A DNA stretch of 64,000 bases, taken from CADCTQ01 sp963844325 (GTDB lineage Bacteria; Bacteroidota; Bacteroidia; Cytophagales; 172606-1). A model generated the notes under the pieces. The model was not told where the DNA came from and did no database searches. It worked only from the letters and a program-made list of their open reading frames with translations. The DNA lies in contig CAWJNV010000001.1 of NCBI GenBank assembly GCA_963844325.1, positions 1,054,001-1,118,000 on the forward strand, written 5' to 3'. A program made the position numbers and the translations under genes. How positions within the stretch are numbered: the stretch's first letter is position 1; the number at the start of each line of letters is the position of its first letter. Positions 35,196-44,448 of the stretch are shown here, piece by piece.

Positions 35196-35597
35196 ATGCT
35201 GGCAACTAAAAAGAGAATCAGAAAAGCCGAAGTTTCCTTATGGGACCGGTATAGCCTCGTCGTGTTGTTGTACGTACTGGCCATGCTGCTGATCGGCTCC
35301 GTGACGGGGTGCTCGGAACCGGCAGCCTCCCCCGAATCACCCGTTTGCGAAACAAAAGCCACCGTGAAAGACCTGCGCGGCCTGGACGGTTGCGGCTACG
35401 TGCTGGTGCTGGAAAGCGGCGAGAAGCTGGAGCCGGTCCTCGACGCGGGACAGGCCTCCCCCACCCTCAAAGGCATTGTGCTGCGCGACGGCATGCCAGT
35501 AACCCTCACCTACCGGGAGCTGACTGACCGGGGCAGCATTTGCATGGTAGGCAAAATTGTGGAAGTAACCTGCTTCTCGCAATCAGATTCCAATTAA
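35196..35597 (+). CDS. Small lipoprotein-like hypothetical protein
   Basis: Protein of 133 residues: a charged 20-residue head, a hydrophobic stretch (YSLVVLLYVLAMLLIGSVTGC) with a lipobox-like Cys near 39, then a compact domain with three more Cys (VCETKA, LDGCGYVL, EVTCFS). The family is not recognised. Lipid anchoring is inferred from the VTGC pattern. Confidence 0.7.
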   Translation: MLATKKRIRKAEVSLWDRYSLVVLLYVLAMLLIGSVTGCSEPAASPESPVCETKATVKDLRGLDGCGYVLVLESGEKLEPVLDAGQASPTLKGIVLRDGMPVTLTYRELTDRGSICMVGKIVEVTCFSQSDSN

Positions 35598-35795
35598 TGC
35601 AAGCAACCTGAACAGTCTGAAAGTACGAACCGGGGCCGCCGGAATGTAATTTATTGCGGTTCCTTTTGTGCACTGTACCCTTGAGCATCTGGCATTCCAG
35701 GCGCCCCGGTTCGTCTTTGCCCTTTCCAACCTGTCCGGCTTTGTCCGGCGGGCCGACCTTGTTGTGACTCAATTTTACTTACCGCCTCATTCTCC

Positions 35796-37169
35796 ATGAA
35801 CAAAGCGTACTACTCCCGACTAATGATTGTACTGGGCCTGCTGACCGGCTGGCTGGGCGGCTGCACCGACGTGTGCCGACAGACCTTAACCTACACCATT
35901 TACGAACCGGTGTACATGACCCCAGCCGAACTAAGGGCGGCCATCGGGCCGCAAGCCCCGGTGCCGCTGGTGAACGCCGGAAAAATTTACATCAAGGACG
36001 ACTACCTGTTCATCAACGAGGTGGGCAAGGGCATCCACGTGTACAACAACGCCAACCCGGCAGCCCCGCAACAGGTTACCTTCATCAACATCCCGGGCAA
36101 CCACGACCTGGCCGTGCTGGGCGACATCCTCTACGCCGACAACGCCATGAACCTGGTGGCTTTCGACATCAGCAACCCCAACGACGTGCGGGCCGTCAAA
36201 CTGATCGAAAACGCCTTCCCGGCGCGGTTCTCGAACCCCAACGGCGCACCTTCCGCCGTGGGCTACCCGGGCATCGTCCGCTGGTACGACCCGGCCACCC
36301 AAGTGCAGCCCGACATCACGCGGGGGGTCATTGTGGACTGGATCAAGCGGGAACAAAAACAGGTGAACGGCTGCGACCAGCCCTCCGACTTTCAATCGGG
36401 TTGGACTACCTGGGGCGGTGAACTCGCCTTCTTCACGTCAGATTCGCGCCGTGCCAACACCGCAGCGGCAGCACCGCCTCCGGGCGGCGGGCGGCCCACG
36501 GCGGGCATCGGCGGCTCCATGGCCCGGTTTACCATTGCCCAGGACCACCTCTACACCGTGGACGAATCAACCTTACGGGTGTACAACGTAGGCCGGCCCA
36601 GTGATCCCGCGCCGGGCGCTACCCTTAACCTCGGCTGGGGCATCGAAACGATCTTCCCCTACAAGGATAAACTGTTCGTCGGTTCGCAAACGGGCATGTT
36701 CATCCTCGACGCCGCCAACCCGGCCCAACCCACGCAAGTCTCCGCGTTCACCCACCTGCAAAGCTGCGACCCGGTGGTGGTCGATGACCAGTACGCCTAC
36801 GTGACCCTCCGCAGCGGCCCTACCTGCCGCAACACCACGCTCAACCAGTTGGACGTAGTTGACATCACCGACCTGCGCAACCCGCGGCTCGTGAAGACCT
36901 ACCCCATGCAAAACCCGCACGGACTGGGCAAAGACGGCAACACGCTGTTCATCTGCGACGGTACGGCGGGGCTCAAGGTGTACGACGCGGCCGACGTGCA
37001 GGCCATCGACCAGAACCGGCTGGGTACGCAAGATATCCACAGCTACGACGTGATCCCGTTCCGGAACGTAGCCATTGTGGTGGGCGACGACGGCCTGTAC
37101 CAGTACGACTACTCCGATCCCAAAAACCTGAAGCTGCTCAGCAAAATTGCGCTGGAAAAGGAGCAGTAA
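35796..37169 (+). CDS. LVIVD-repeat beta-propeller lipoprotein
   Basis: Protein of 457 residues with a lipoprotein signal (IVLGLLTGWLGGC, Cys near 26). Repeats include DYLFINEVGKGIHVYNNANPAAPQQV, LYADNAMNLVAFDISNPNDV and AYVTLRSGPT...LDVVDITDLRNPRLV. These LVIVD-type repeats form an extracytoplasmic beta-propeller, presumably anchored to the outer membrane. Function unknown; the family is common in Bacteroidota. Confidence 0.85.
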   Translation: MNKAYYSRLMIVLGLLTGWLGGCTDVCRQTLTYTIYEPVYMTPAELRAAIGPQAPVPLVNAGKIYIKDDYLFINEVGKGIHVYNNANPAAPQQVTFINIPGNHDLAVLGDILYADNAMNLVAFDISNPNDVRAVKLIENAFPARFSNPNGAPSAVGYPGIVRWYDPATQVQPDITRGVIVDWIKREQKQVNGCDQPSDFQSGWTTWGGELAFFTSDSRRANTAAAAPPPGGGRPTAGIGGSMARFTIAQDHLYTVDESTLRVYNVGRPSDPAPGATLNLGWGIETIFPYKDKLFVGSQTGMFILDAANPAQPTQVSAFTHLQSCDPVVVDDQYAYVTLRSGPTCRNTTLNQLDVVDITDLRNPRLVKTYPMQNPHGLGKDGNTLFICDGTAGLKVYDAADVQAIDQNRLGTQDIHSYDVIPFRNVAIVVGDDGLYQYDYSDPKNLKLLSKIALEKEQ

Positions 37170-37187
37170 TGGCAGGACCACAGGAGG

Positions 37188-37238
37188 GAATCATCGAATG
37201 GTTGAATGGGAGACACGCATTCAGCCATCTGGTGATTC
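37188..37238. repeat. Short imperfect inverted repeat (GAATGGTTGAATG words)
   Basis: Arms 37188-37208 and 37218-37238 match at about 17 of 21 positions around a nine-base loop, between the LVIVD gene and the PPK2 gene. The words are related to those at 29652-29731. Confidence 0.6.
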
Positions 37239-37289
37239 TATCCTTTGATCATTTACCGCGCAGGCCCGTATCAGTACAAAAAGAGAACG

Positions 37290-38027
37290 ATGATACGGTT
37301 AGATGAGATTTCTACGAAGCCACCCAGGGAGGCCGTAAAGGAGGAATACCGGGCCAAGACCGAAGAGTTGCTCGAAAAACTGCGGGAATTGCAGAAGAAG
37401 CTGTACGCGCAGGCCGAATACAGCCTGCTGGTGGTCCTGCAAGGGCTCGATGCATCGGGCAAAGACGGCGCCATCAACCACGTATTCAGCGGGCTCAACC
37501 TGCTGGGCTGCGAGGTAACGGCCTTTAAAGCCCCCAGTGAGGAGGAAAAGAAGCACGACTTTCTGTGGCGCGTGCACCAGCGGGTACCGGCCAAGGGCAT
37601 GATCGGCCTGTTCAACCGGTCGCACTACGAAGACGTGCTGGTGCCCCGGGTACAAAAGTGGGTGGACGCCCAGGTGATCAAAGACCGCTACGGGCACATC
37701 AACCATTTCGAGCAACTGCTGGCCGACAGCCAGACCACGCTGGTAAAATGCTACCTGCACGTATCAGCCGAAGAGCAGCAAGGCCGCCTGGTGGAACGGA
37801 CGCAGAACCCGGAAAAGTACTGGAAGCACGACGACGGCGACTGGGCCGTGGCCGCCCAGCGCGAGCAGTACCTGGAAGCGTACGAAGACGTGTTCAGACA
37901 CTGTTCGGAAGCGGCCCCCTGGCACATTGTCCCGGCCGACAAGAACTGGTACAAGCACTACACGCTGGCCCGCGTTACCGTGGAGGCCCTCGAAAAGCTG
38001 CCCCTGGCGTACCCGGCATTCCGGTAG
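37290..38027 (+). CDS. Polyphosphate kinase 2 family enzyme
   Basis: Cytoplasmic enzyme of 245 residues that moves phosphate between polyphosphate and a nucleotide. Walker A GLDASGKDG lies near residue 52 and the lid/Walker B stretch GLFNRSHYEDVLVPRV near 108. The single-domain length fits PPK2 class I or III; which nucleotides it uses cannot be told by eye. Start ATG 37290 (MIRLDEISTKPP) was chosen; the longer frame to 37245 lies mostly in the gap. Confidence 0.92.
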   Translation: MIRLDEISTKPPREAVKEEYRAKTEELLEKLRELQKKLYAQAEYSLLVVLQGLDASGKDGAINHVFSGLNLLGCEVTAFKAPSEEEKKHDFLWRVHQRVPAKGMIGLFNRSHYEDVLVPRVQKWVDAQVIKDRYGHINHFEQLLADSQTTLVKCYLHVSAEEQQGRLVERTQNPEKYWKHDDGDWAVAAQREQYLEAYEDVFRHCSEAAPWHIVPADKNWYKHYTLARVTVEALEKLPLAYPAFR

Positions 38028-38071
38028 CGGCCTTCGGGGAGCGGCGTACATACATCTTGATAGAGACAATT

Positions 38072-38824
38072 ATGCATAAAACGCTACTCCCCCTCCTGCT
38101 CCTGCTGGGCCTGGTGCTGCCCGCCGCCGCGCAACGGAAGAAACAGGAAGTCATTTACCTCAAAAATGGCAGCGTGATCCGGAACATCCAGGAAATGGAG
38201 CACGCCGACTCCCTCATCCGGGTGCGCACGGCCGACGGCAGCGTATTCGTGTTCGGCCCCGGCGACCTGGCCAAGATGAGCTTCGAACCACGACAGTCCC
38301 GCTACAAAACGTCGGGCTACCTGCTCAGCTTCGAATGGGGCGTGCTGGCGGGGCGGCAATCCCCGCGTACGCAATTCGGCATCGCCCGGGAGGCCGTCAC
38401 CAGCTTTTCATTTGCGGTGGTCAATGGCTACCGTTTTAACCGCTTCATCGGGACGGGGCTCGGTGTCGGCCTCGACGCCTACCAGGAAGGGGTCATGACC
38501 CCGGTTTTCGTCCGGGCGACGGGCCACCTGTTCAACGCCAAGTTTTCGCCGGTGTACGCCGTTGACGCGGGGTACGGGTTTTACAGCCCGGTTTTCAACG
38601 ACAAGCCCCGCAGTAACATTAAGTACCGGTTTGGCGGTGGCCTGATGGCCCACGCGGCCGGCGGCGTGCAGGTGTTCCTCGGGCGGGACGTTGCGCTGTA
38701 TACCATGCTGGGTTACCGCTTGCAGCAGGGCCGGTTCGAATTCAGTTCCGAACCCCTGGAGAGCCGGGAAGTGGAACGAATCCTCTTCCGGCGCCTGTCG
38801 CTGCGCCTCGGCTTCTCATTCTGA
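38072..38824 (+). CDS. Exported hypothetical protein with barrel-like body
   Basis: Protein of 250 residues. A clear signal peptide (MHKTLLPLLLLLGLVLPAAAQ) precedes a short domain VIYLKNGSVIRNIQEMEHADSLIRVRTADGSVFVFG, frequent in Bacteroidota envelope proteins. The rest alternates as in small outer-membrane barrels and ends RLSLRLGFSF, a C-terminal Phe as in outer-membrane proteins. ATG 38072 is chosen because of the signal peptide. Function unknown. Confidence 0.8.
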   Translation: MHKTLLPLLLLLGLVLPAAAQRKKQEVIYLKNGSVIRNIQEMEHADSLIRVRTADGSVFVFGPGDLAKMSFEPRQSRYKTSGYLLSFEWGVLAGRQSPRTQFGIAREAVTSFSFAVVNGYRFNRFIGTGLGVGLDAYQEGVMTPVFVRATGHLFNAKFSPVYAVDAGYGFYSPVFNDKPRSNIKYRFGGGLMAHAAGGVQVFLGRDVALYTMLGYRLQQGRFEFSSEPLESREVERILFRRLSLRLGFSF

Positions 38825-38911
38825 ACCCCTGCCGGCACATGGGGTCGTTTGGCAGTATTGCGTAATCTGGGTAACTTCTGAAAAGATTTGACCCCGGAAC
38901 CATTACCGAAC

Positions 38912-39961
38912 ATGCAAGTGCACACCCCCGGGCGGCTGCGGGAAGAGGCGGCCTCGCTGCCCTACCTGACCAGTTTCGTTCCGTCATTCCTCGTGCTGGC
39001 GGGCAACCTGCTGGGCGGCTGGTACGCGGCCGGCAACGTCATCTTCTCCATGGTGATTCTGGTGGTGGCCGACTGGCTGCTGCCCGCCGATACGTCGCCG
39101 GCCCGCAAGGAAGACACGCGGCTGCCGGACGTGATCCTGCTGCTGGGCGTGCTGCTCCATACGCTTTGTCTGGCCTCGTTGCTGTACGGCGTGTACAGTG
39201 GCCGGCTCACGGGGCCGTTCATTTGGCTGGCGGCCGTTTCCACGGGCATCAACGCGGGGGCCATTGGCATCGTGGTGGCGCACGAACTGGTGCACCGCAA
39301 GCAGCAGTGGCTGCAAAACCTGGGCATCTGGAACCTGTTCCTGGCGGGCAACCCGCACTTTTACACCGAACACCGGCTGGGCCACCACTTCCGCGTGGGC
39401 ACCTGGGACGACCCGGCCACGGCCCGCTACAACGAAAGCTACTACCGGTTCGTGTTCCGCACGCTGCCCGGCCAGTGGCTGAGTGCCCTGGCAATTGAGG
39501 CCAAACGGCTGCGTAAGCAAAACCGGGCCCCGTATTCGCTCCGCAACTTCGTGGTGCGGGCCACGGTCCTGCAAGCAGGGGCAGTCGTTTGTTTGTTCCT
39601 CACGCTGGGCAGCACCGTGGGGTTGGCGTACCTGGTGCAGGCCGCCGTAGCGATGCTGCTGCTGGAATTCGTCAACTACATTGAGCACTACGGCCTCGTG
39701 CGGGCCAAGGGCGAAAAGGTAGGGGCGCACCACGCCTGGCAGTCGGACCGGATTTCGAGCCGGTTCACGCTGTTTGAGCTTTCGCGCCACTCCGACCACC
39801 ACCTGAAGTCATACAAACCGTTCCACACCCTCGACTCCCACGAAAGCCCGTTCTTCCTGCCCAGCGGCTACTTCGGGATGTACTACGTGGCCCTCATTCC
39901 GCCGCTCTGGTTCCGCATCATGAACCCGATCATCGAGAAGCACCAGCAACACTCAGTCTGA
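38912..39961 (+). CDS. AlkB-like membrane di-iron hydroxylase
   Basis: Integral membrane protein of 349 residues with the histidine boxes of alkane 1-monooxygenase: HELVH near 131, EHRLGHH near 158, NYIEHYG near 258 and HSDHH near 291. It has several membrane helices. The family hydroxylates terminal methyl groups of alkanes or related lipids using rubredoxin; none is encoded nearby. Xylene monooxygenase or fatty-acid hydroxylase roles are alternatives. Start ATG 38912 (MQVHTPGRLREEAASLP); an in-frame TTG at 38888 is possible. Confidence 0.88.
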   Translation: MQVHTPGRLREEAASLPYLTSFVPSFLVLAGNLLGGWYAAGNVIFSMVILVVADWLLPADTSPARKEDTRLPDVILLLGVLLHTLCLASLLYGVYSGRLTGPFIWLAAVSTGINAGAIGIVVAHELVHRKQQWLQNLGIWNLFLAGNPHFYTEHRLGHHFRVGTWDDPATARYNESYYRFVFRTLPGQWLSALAIEAKRLRKQNRAPYSLRNFVVRATVLQAGAVVCLFLTLGSTVGLAYLVQAAVAMLLLEFVNYIEHYGLVRAKGEKVGAHHAWQSDRISSRFTLFELSRHSDHHLKSYKPFHTLDSHESPFFLPSGYFGMYYVALIPPLWFRIMNPIIEKHQQHSV

Positions 39962-40107
39962 CGGGTTGACGTAAGGGATGCCTCCTGGTGCAGGGCTCCG
40001 GGAGGCGGGCCCGTACACAATTGCAGAAATATTACGGCGGCTTTGCCTCTCATGCGCATTTTTCAGACGAGCAGCCGTTACCTTTGTCTGCAACTACGCC
40101 CGGCGCT

Positions 40108-41013
40108 TTGAACCTTACCAAGCTTTTCCCGCTGCTCCTCCTCTGCCTCGTGGGTGGGTTGCCGGCGTTTGCCCAAACGGATTCTGCCGGTGCCAAGCCA
40201 CGCCCCCACCCGGGGAGGGTGCGGCTGCTGGCGGCCGGCAGCACCACTGCCTACTCGGCCACGCTGGTGGGCCTGCACCAGCTTTGGTACAAGGAGCAGG
40301 CCCGCACGGCCTTTCACTTTTTCAACGACAACGCCCAGTGGAAACAGGTGGACAAGGCCGGGCACCTGTACACCACGTACCACATCAGCCGCCTGGGAAC
40401 GCAGTCGTTGCGGTGGGCCGGGTTGCCTCCGGGCAAAGCGGCCGTGCTGGGCGGCGTTACGGGCCTGGTGTTCCAGACGCCCATTGAGGTGCTCGACGGG
40501 TTTTCGGCGGCGTACGGGGCTTCCTGGGGCGACGTGGCCGCCAATACGGCCGGCGCCGCGTTGTACGTGGGACAGCAACTGCTGTGGCGGGAAGAACGCA
40601 TCCACCCGCGGTTCTCGTTCCGGCCTACGGCCCTGGCGGCGTTGCGGCCCAACATGCTGGGTAAAAACCTGCCCGAACAAAGCCTGAAGGACTACAACGG
40701 ACAGACGTACTGGCTCTCCTTCGACGTAAAGCCCTGGCTGCGTGCCGGAAACCGGTTTCCCGGCTGGCTGAACGTGTCGCTGGGGTACGGCGCCCAGAAC
40801 ATGGTGTACGCCAACGACGCCGTGAACCGGGCCCAGGGCTTCCACCCGTACCGGCAGTACTACCTGTCGCTCGACGTCAATTTTACCCGCATTCCCACCC
40901 GCAGCCGCCTGCTCCGAAGCCTGTTTTTCGTGCTCAACACCATTCACGTACCCGCCCCGGCCCTGGAATTCAACCGGGAACGGGGCCTGGTATTCCATCC
41001 ACTATATTTTTAG
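40108..41013 (+). CDS. DUF2279 family exported protein
   Basis: Protein of 301 residues. TTG 40108 gives MNLTKLFPLLLLCLVGGLPAFAQ, a good signal peptide, so I prefer it over the longer frame from 39988. The body shows the DUF2279 pattern: LWYKEQARTAFHFFNDNAQWKQVDKAGHLYTTY and DVAANTAGAALYVGQQLLW. The family is widespread in Bacteroidota envelopes and of unknown function. REP-like repeats follow. Confidence 0.8.
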   Translation: MNLTKLFPLLLLCLVGGLPAFAQTDSAGAKPRPHPGRVRLLAAGSTTAYSATLVGLHQLWYKEQARTAFHFFNDNAQWKQVDKAGHLYTTYHISRLGTQSLRWAGLPPGKAAVLGGVTGLVFQTPIEVLDGFSAAYGASWGDVAANTAGAALYVGQQLLWREERIHPRFSFRPTALAALRPNMLGKNLPEQSLKDYNGQTYWLSFDVKPWLRAGNRFPGWLNVSLGYGAQNMVYANDAVNRAQGFHPYRQYYLSLDVNFTRIPTRSRLLRSLFFVLNTIHVPAPALEFNRERGLVFHPLYF

Positions 41014-41149
41014 ACGGTAGCCGTTAGACAGGAGAGGGGAGACGTGCGTTGGGTACAGAACCCGGCAATTGATACTCTAGCCTTCACTCTTTGCGTTGAA
41101 AGAATGGGATGCGTTGGGGCAGACCAGTTGGTTGGGGCAGTGCAGCAAA

Positions 41150-41269
41150 GCCCCGCAGGGACGAAATATTGGTAGACGATGCACCGACTCCCTTTTTTAG
41201 TCCCGCAGGGACGAAATATGAAAAAGACGCGCGGCATGTTTTCTACCAACATCTCGTCCCTACGGGACT
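41150..41269. repeat. Three REP-like palindromic units
   Basis: Units with core CCCGCAGGGACGAAATATT-GGTAGA lie at 41150-41175 and 41199-41219 on the plus strand and 41242-41269 on the minus strand. The core GTCCCGYAGGGAC is self-complementary. Copies 2 and 3 face each other and can fold together. This form of element is frequent in Bacteroidota and resembles REP sequences mobilised by IS200-like (RAYT) transposases; no such transposase is in the window. The rest of the 41014-41316 gap shows no gene. Confidence 0.75.
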
Positions 41270-41316
41270 TTCCCGCACCAACCGGATGAATCGTTAATCC
41301 ACAACGGCCCTGATGC

Positions 41317-42654
41317 TTAATTCTCCAGCAACTTCCGCAGGGCTTCTTCTGCCCGTTCGAAGCGGAAGCCGGCCAGGACAGCTTCCATTTTGGCCGTGAT
41401 CCGGTCGTTGGCGAGGTTGCCGATGCTGCCTTCGTGCGTATGGTGTACCTCCGGTTTGGGCTGGTACGTACCCTCGGCAATCTCTTTTCCTACCTGCCGG
41501 TACGCCTCGCGGAACGGCACGCCGCCCAGCACCAGTTCGTTGACCCGCTCCACGCTGAACAGGTACGCGTACCGGGGGTCGTCGAGGATGTTTTCCTTCA
41601 CCTGAACGTTTTCCAGCATGAAGTGCGCCACGTCGAGGCAACTCAGGATTTCCGCAAAGGCGGGCATCACAATCTCCTTGGTCAGTTGCAAGTCGCGGTG
41701 GTAGCCGGAAGGCAGGTTGGACAAGAGCAGGGCAAACTCGTTGGGCAGGGCTTTGAGGCGGTTCGTTTTGGCCCGCAGCAATTCGGCCACGTCGGGGTTT
41801 TTCTTGTGCGGCATGATGCTGGAGCCCGTCGTCAGGGCGTCGGGCAGCGTCAGGAAGCCGAAGTTCTGGCTGTTGTAGAGGCACACGTCCATCGCCAGGC
41901 GCGACAGGGTGCTGCCCACGGCGGCAAGGGCCGTGCAGGCGTACTGTTCGGTTTTGCCCCGGCTCATCTGGGCGTACACCACGTTGTAGTGCAGCGATTC
42001 GAAGCCCAGCAACTGCGTGGTCAGGGTACGGTCCAGCGGGAAGGAGGAGCCGTAGCCCGCCCCGGAGCCCAGCGGGTTCTGGTCGGCAATTTTATAGGCC
42101 GCTTGCAGCAGCAGCAGGTCGTCGGCGAGGCTTTCGGCGTAGGCCCCGAACCACAGGCCGAACGAGGAGGGCATGGCAACTTGCAGGTGGGTGTAGCCGG
42201 GCAGCAGTACGTCTTTGTGCCGCTCACTCAACCCGGTCAGCAGCCGGAACAGCTTCTCCGTAGCCCCTACGACCTCGGCAATGCGGTGTCGGCAGTAGAG
42301 TTTGAGGTCCACCAGCACCTGGTCGTTGCGGGAACGGCCGCTGTGGATTTTCTTGCCCGTTTCGCCCAGTTGCCGGGTCAGTTGCAGTTCCACCTGCGAA
42401 TGCACGTCTTCCACGCCTTCCTCGATGGTGAATGCCCCCGCCTCCACCTGCCGGTAAATCTCCCGCAGGGCCGTCCGCAGTTGCAATTCTTCCGCTTCCG
42501 ACAGCAACCCGATGCGGGCCAGCATCCGGGCGTGGGCCATGGAGCCCAGCACGTCGAACGGGGCCAGGTGCAGGTCCAGTTCGCGGTCCCGGCCCACCGT
42601 AAACCCTTCAATCTTTTCGGAAACGGGCGTATTCTCTTTCTGCCAAAGCTTCAT
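41317..42654 (-). CDS. argH: Argininosuccinate lyase
   Basis: Cytoplasmic enzyme of 445 residues that splits argininosuccinate into arginine and fumarate. Diagnostic motifs are HSGRSRNDQV near 105 and the superfamily signature GSSIMPHKKNPD near 278. Start ATG 42654 (MKLWQKENTPVSEKIEGFTVGRD) is the family start. It is the last gene of a leftward row (thioesterase, DUF502, exported hypothetical, argH) with an 18-base gap before it. No other arginine genes are nearby. Confidence 0.96.
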   Translation of the reverse strand: MKLWQKENTPVSEKIEGFTVGRDRELDLHLAPFDVLGSMAHARMLARIGLLSEAEELQLRTALREIYRQVEAGAFTIEEGVEDVHSQVELQLTRQLGETGKKIHSGRSRNDQVLVDLKLYCRHRIAEVVGATEKLFRLLTGLSERHKDVLLPGYTHLQVAMPSSFGLWFGAYAESLADDLLLLQAAYKIADQNPLGSGAGYGSSFPLDRTLTTQLLGFESLHYNVVYAQMSRGKTEQYACTALAAVGSTLSRLAMDVCLYNSQNFGFLTLPDALTTGSSIMPHKKNPDVAELLRAKTNRLKALPNEFALLLSNLPSGYHRDLQLTKEIVMPAFAEILSCLDVAHFMLENVQVKENILDDPRYAYLFSVERVNELVLGGVPFREAYRQVGKEIAEGTYQPKPEVHHTHEGSIGNLANDRITAKMEAVLAGFRFERAEEALRKLLEN

Positions 42655-42672
42655 GGTCAATTGAAAATTGGG

Positions 42673-43173
42673 TTAGTACTCTTGCAATACCCGGAGGCGA
42701 CGAAAGGTATTGATGCGGTACGTTCGCTTGAGGAGGGGCACCAGCAGCAGGGCACTGCCGCCGACAAGGGCCCCCACTTTCACGTTGCTCCAGTCGTAGT
42801 CGGGTGAATCGTTGCGGAAAACGGGGTTAAACGTAGCCGCCAGGATGTACAGCAGCCCGGCCCTCGGCAGGATTTTCACCGCCCCCCGGGCCAAACCCGC
42901 TTCCCGCCGCACCACCACCGCCCGGATGCCGCGCAGGGGGACGTCGGTATCCATGATGACGATGGACGTATCGGTTACGTTGGTGATCACGTCGCGGTAT
43001 TCGCGGCGGTCGTCCTTGAGCTTAATGGATACCTCGTCGCCCACCCGGAAGCGGATGCGCTTCACCTTGCCGGGCTTGTCGAGCACCAGGTAGCGGCCCT
43101 GCGCCCACGACGTGGCATCGGCCAGGCACAGGAGCAGCAGCAACGGGGGCAGGAATCGGGCCAGGGTACGCAT
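42673..43173 (-). CDS. Exported hypothetical protein
   Basis: Protein of 166 residues with a signal peptide (MRTLARFLPPLLLLLCLADATSWAQG), a domain with KRIRFRVGDEVSIKLKDDRREYRDVITNVTDTSIVI typical of Bacteroidota envelope proteins of unknown function, and one C-terminal hydrophobic segment (VKVGALVGGSALLLVPLL). ATG 43173 was chosen for the signal peptide. It lies between DUF502 and argH in one operon. Confidence 0.8.
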   Translation of the reverse strand: MRTLARFLPPLLLLLCLADATSWAQGRYLVLDKPGKVKRIRFRVGDEVSIKLKDDRREYRDVITNVTDTSIVIMDTDVPLRGIRAVVVRREAGLARGAVKILPRAGLLYILAATFNPVFRNDSPDYDWSNVKVGALVGGSALLLVPLLKRTYRINTFRRLRVLQEY

Positions 43174-43206
43174 GAAAAGGGGCAGTGTGGGGGTCAAATT
43201 AACGAT

Positions 43207-43749
43207 TTACACGTGAGTAACGCCGCCCGATACGATAAATTTCATGATGGCCGTGCCTGATGCCTGCACGGGCGTCACGTTTTCGCGGGGCACAATGTAG
43301 AGGTCGCCCGAGAAGTTGTAGGAGTGCGGCAGGTACACGGCCACCTTGCCCGTCAGGCCCAGTTCGGCCAGGTCCACCTGGGTAATGAAGCCCAGCTTGC
43401 GGAGGTCCGATTCGCGGTTGAGCGTCACCAGCACGGGCTGGGTGAATTTCTTTTTGTCGCCCACGAACGCCGAAAACAGGTCTTTGAGCGACGAGTAGAG
43501 CACGTTGACGAGGGGCAGCCGGTTGAGGGAGTTTTCCAGCAGTTGGAAGAGGGGCCGGGCAATGAACGTAGAGCCCAGGTAGCCCACCAGCGTAACCGAG
43601 CCGAGAATAATGAGCAGGCCCGCCCCCGGAAACCACAGGGGCAGCAGGGCGTCGATCCAGCGGATGGCGGCCCACAGGATGTACACCGTAACGCCTACCG
43701 GGGCGACCAGCAGCAGGCCACGCCCGAAGTATCGGATGAAAAATCGCAT
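43207..43749 (-). CDS. DUF502 family membrane protein
   Basis: Protein of 180 residues with two N-terminal membrane segments (GLLLVAPVGVTVYILWAAIRW, GLLIILGSVTLVGYLGSTFI) and the motif LPLVNVLYSSLKDLFSAFVGDKKKF followed by GKVAVYLPHSYNFSGDLYIVP. This layout is DUF502. Function unknown. Nine bases separate it from the thioesterase gene upstream. Confidence 0.9.
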   Translation of the reverse strand: MRFFIRYFGRGLLLVAPVGVTVYILWAAIRWIDALLPLWFPGAGLLIILGSVTLVGYLGSTFIARPLFQLLENSLNRLPLVNVLYSSLKDLFSAFVGDKKKFTQPVLVTLNRESDLRKLGFITQVDLAELGLTGKVAVYLPHSYNFSGDLYIVPRENVTPVQASGTAIMKFIVSGGVTHV

Positions 43750-43758
43750 AAAAGGGGG

Positions 43759-44289
43759 TTATTCCCGGCTCACCTGACCCTGCTGGGCGAGTTGCTTGTA
43801 GTGTTCCTTCAGTTCGTGCAGGCGTTCCCCGAAGCCCGCCGGGCCGTAGGGAAACGCCGGGATGATGAGCTTGCGCAGGAGGTCCATCAGTTCGGGGGAG
43901 TGGTTGGTGCTGCGCCCGGTTTCCATCGAAACGTTGCGCAGGGTCGTCCAGACAATGGCCTTGAGTACGTTCTGCTCCTGGTTGAGCATGATGCACTCGG
44001 TCGTGATGGAATGGTGGTCAAAGAAGATCAGCGAGGTTTTTACCGACACCGTTTCACCGTACATGGCGGGCCGCAGGTAGGAGATCTGGTGACCGGTGAC
44101 CACCCAGTGGGCGTTGTACTCTTTGGACAGTTTGAGCGGGCTCCAGCCGTAGTAGTGGAGGGTCTGGTCGGCCCGGGCGTTGAAGAAATAGTCCAGGTAC
44201 TTGGCGTTGTTCAGGTGCCCGTAGGGGTCGCAATCCTGAAAACGGATCACCAATTCACTCTCCAGTTGCTTGTTGTAGGACGACTCCAT
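43759..44289 (-). CDS. Acyl-CoA thioesterase, hotdog fold
   Basis: Protein of 176 residues of the 4-hydroxybenzoyl-CoA thioesterase type. The active-site segment is VIRFQDCDPYGHLNNAKYLDYFFNAR, in which the Asp of DPYGHLNN is the catalytic position. It would hydrolyse an acyl-CoA in the cytoplasm; the substrate is unknown. First gene of the leftward argH row. Confidence 0.88.
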   Translation of the reverse strand: MESSYNKQLESELVIRFQDCDPYGHLNNAKYLDYFFNARADQTLHYYGWSPLKLSKEYNAHWVVTGHQISYLRPAMYGETVSVKTSLIFFDHHSITTECIMLNQEQNVLKAIVWTTLRNVSMETGRSTNHSPELMDLLRKLIIPAFPYGPAGFGERLHELKEHYKQLAQQGQVSRE

Positions 44290-44448
44290 CGGGAAGGTGT
44301 TTCTGTGTGGATGCGCAAATCCGGGTCTTGCGGCGTGGCCGGTGCATAATCACCCCGTACCTTACCCGGGCCGGTTTCCCCGCAAACTTAATCAATAAGC
44401 ACCTTACGCGTGGCGTATTATTGCCGGCTCACTCACGCGATTTTTCCC

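Noticed and set aside
41434..42807. 457-residue plus-strand frame opposite argH
   Set aside because: argH has its full signature on the minus strand; this is a complement artefact.
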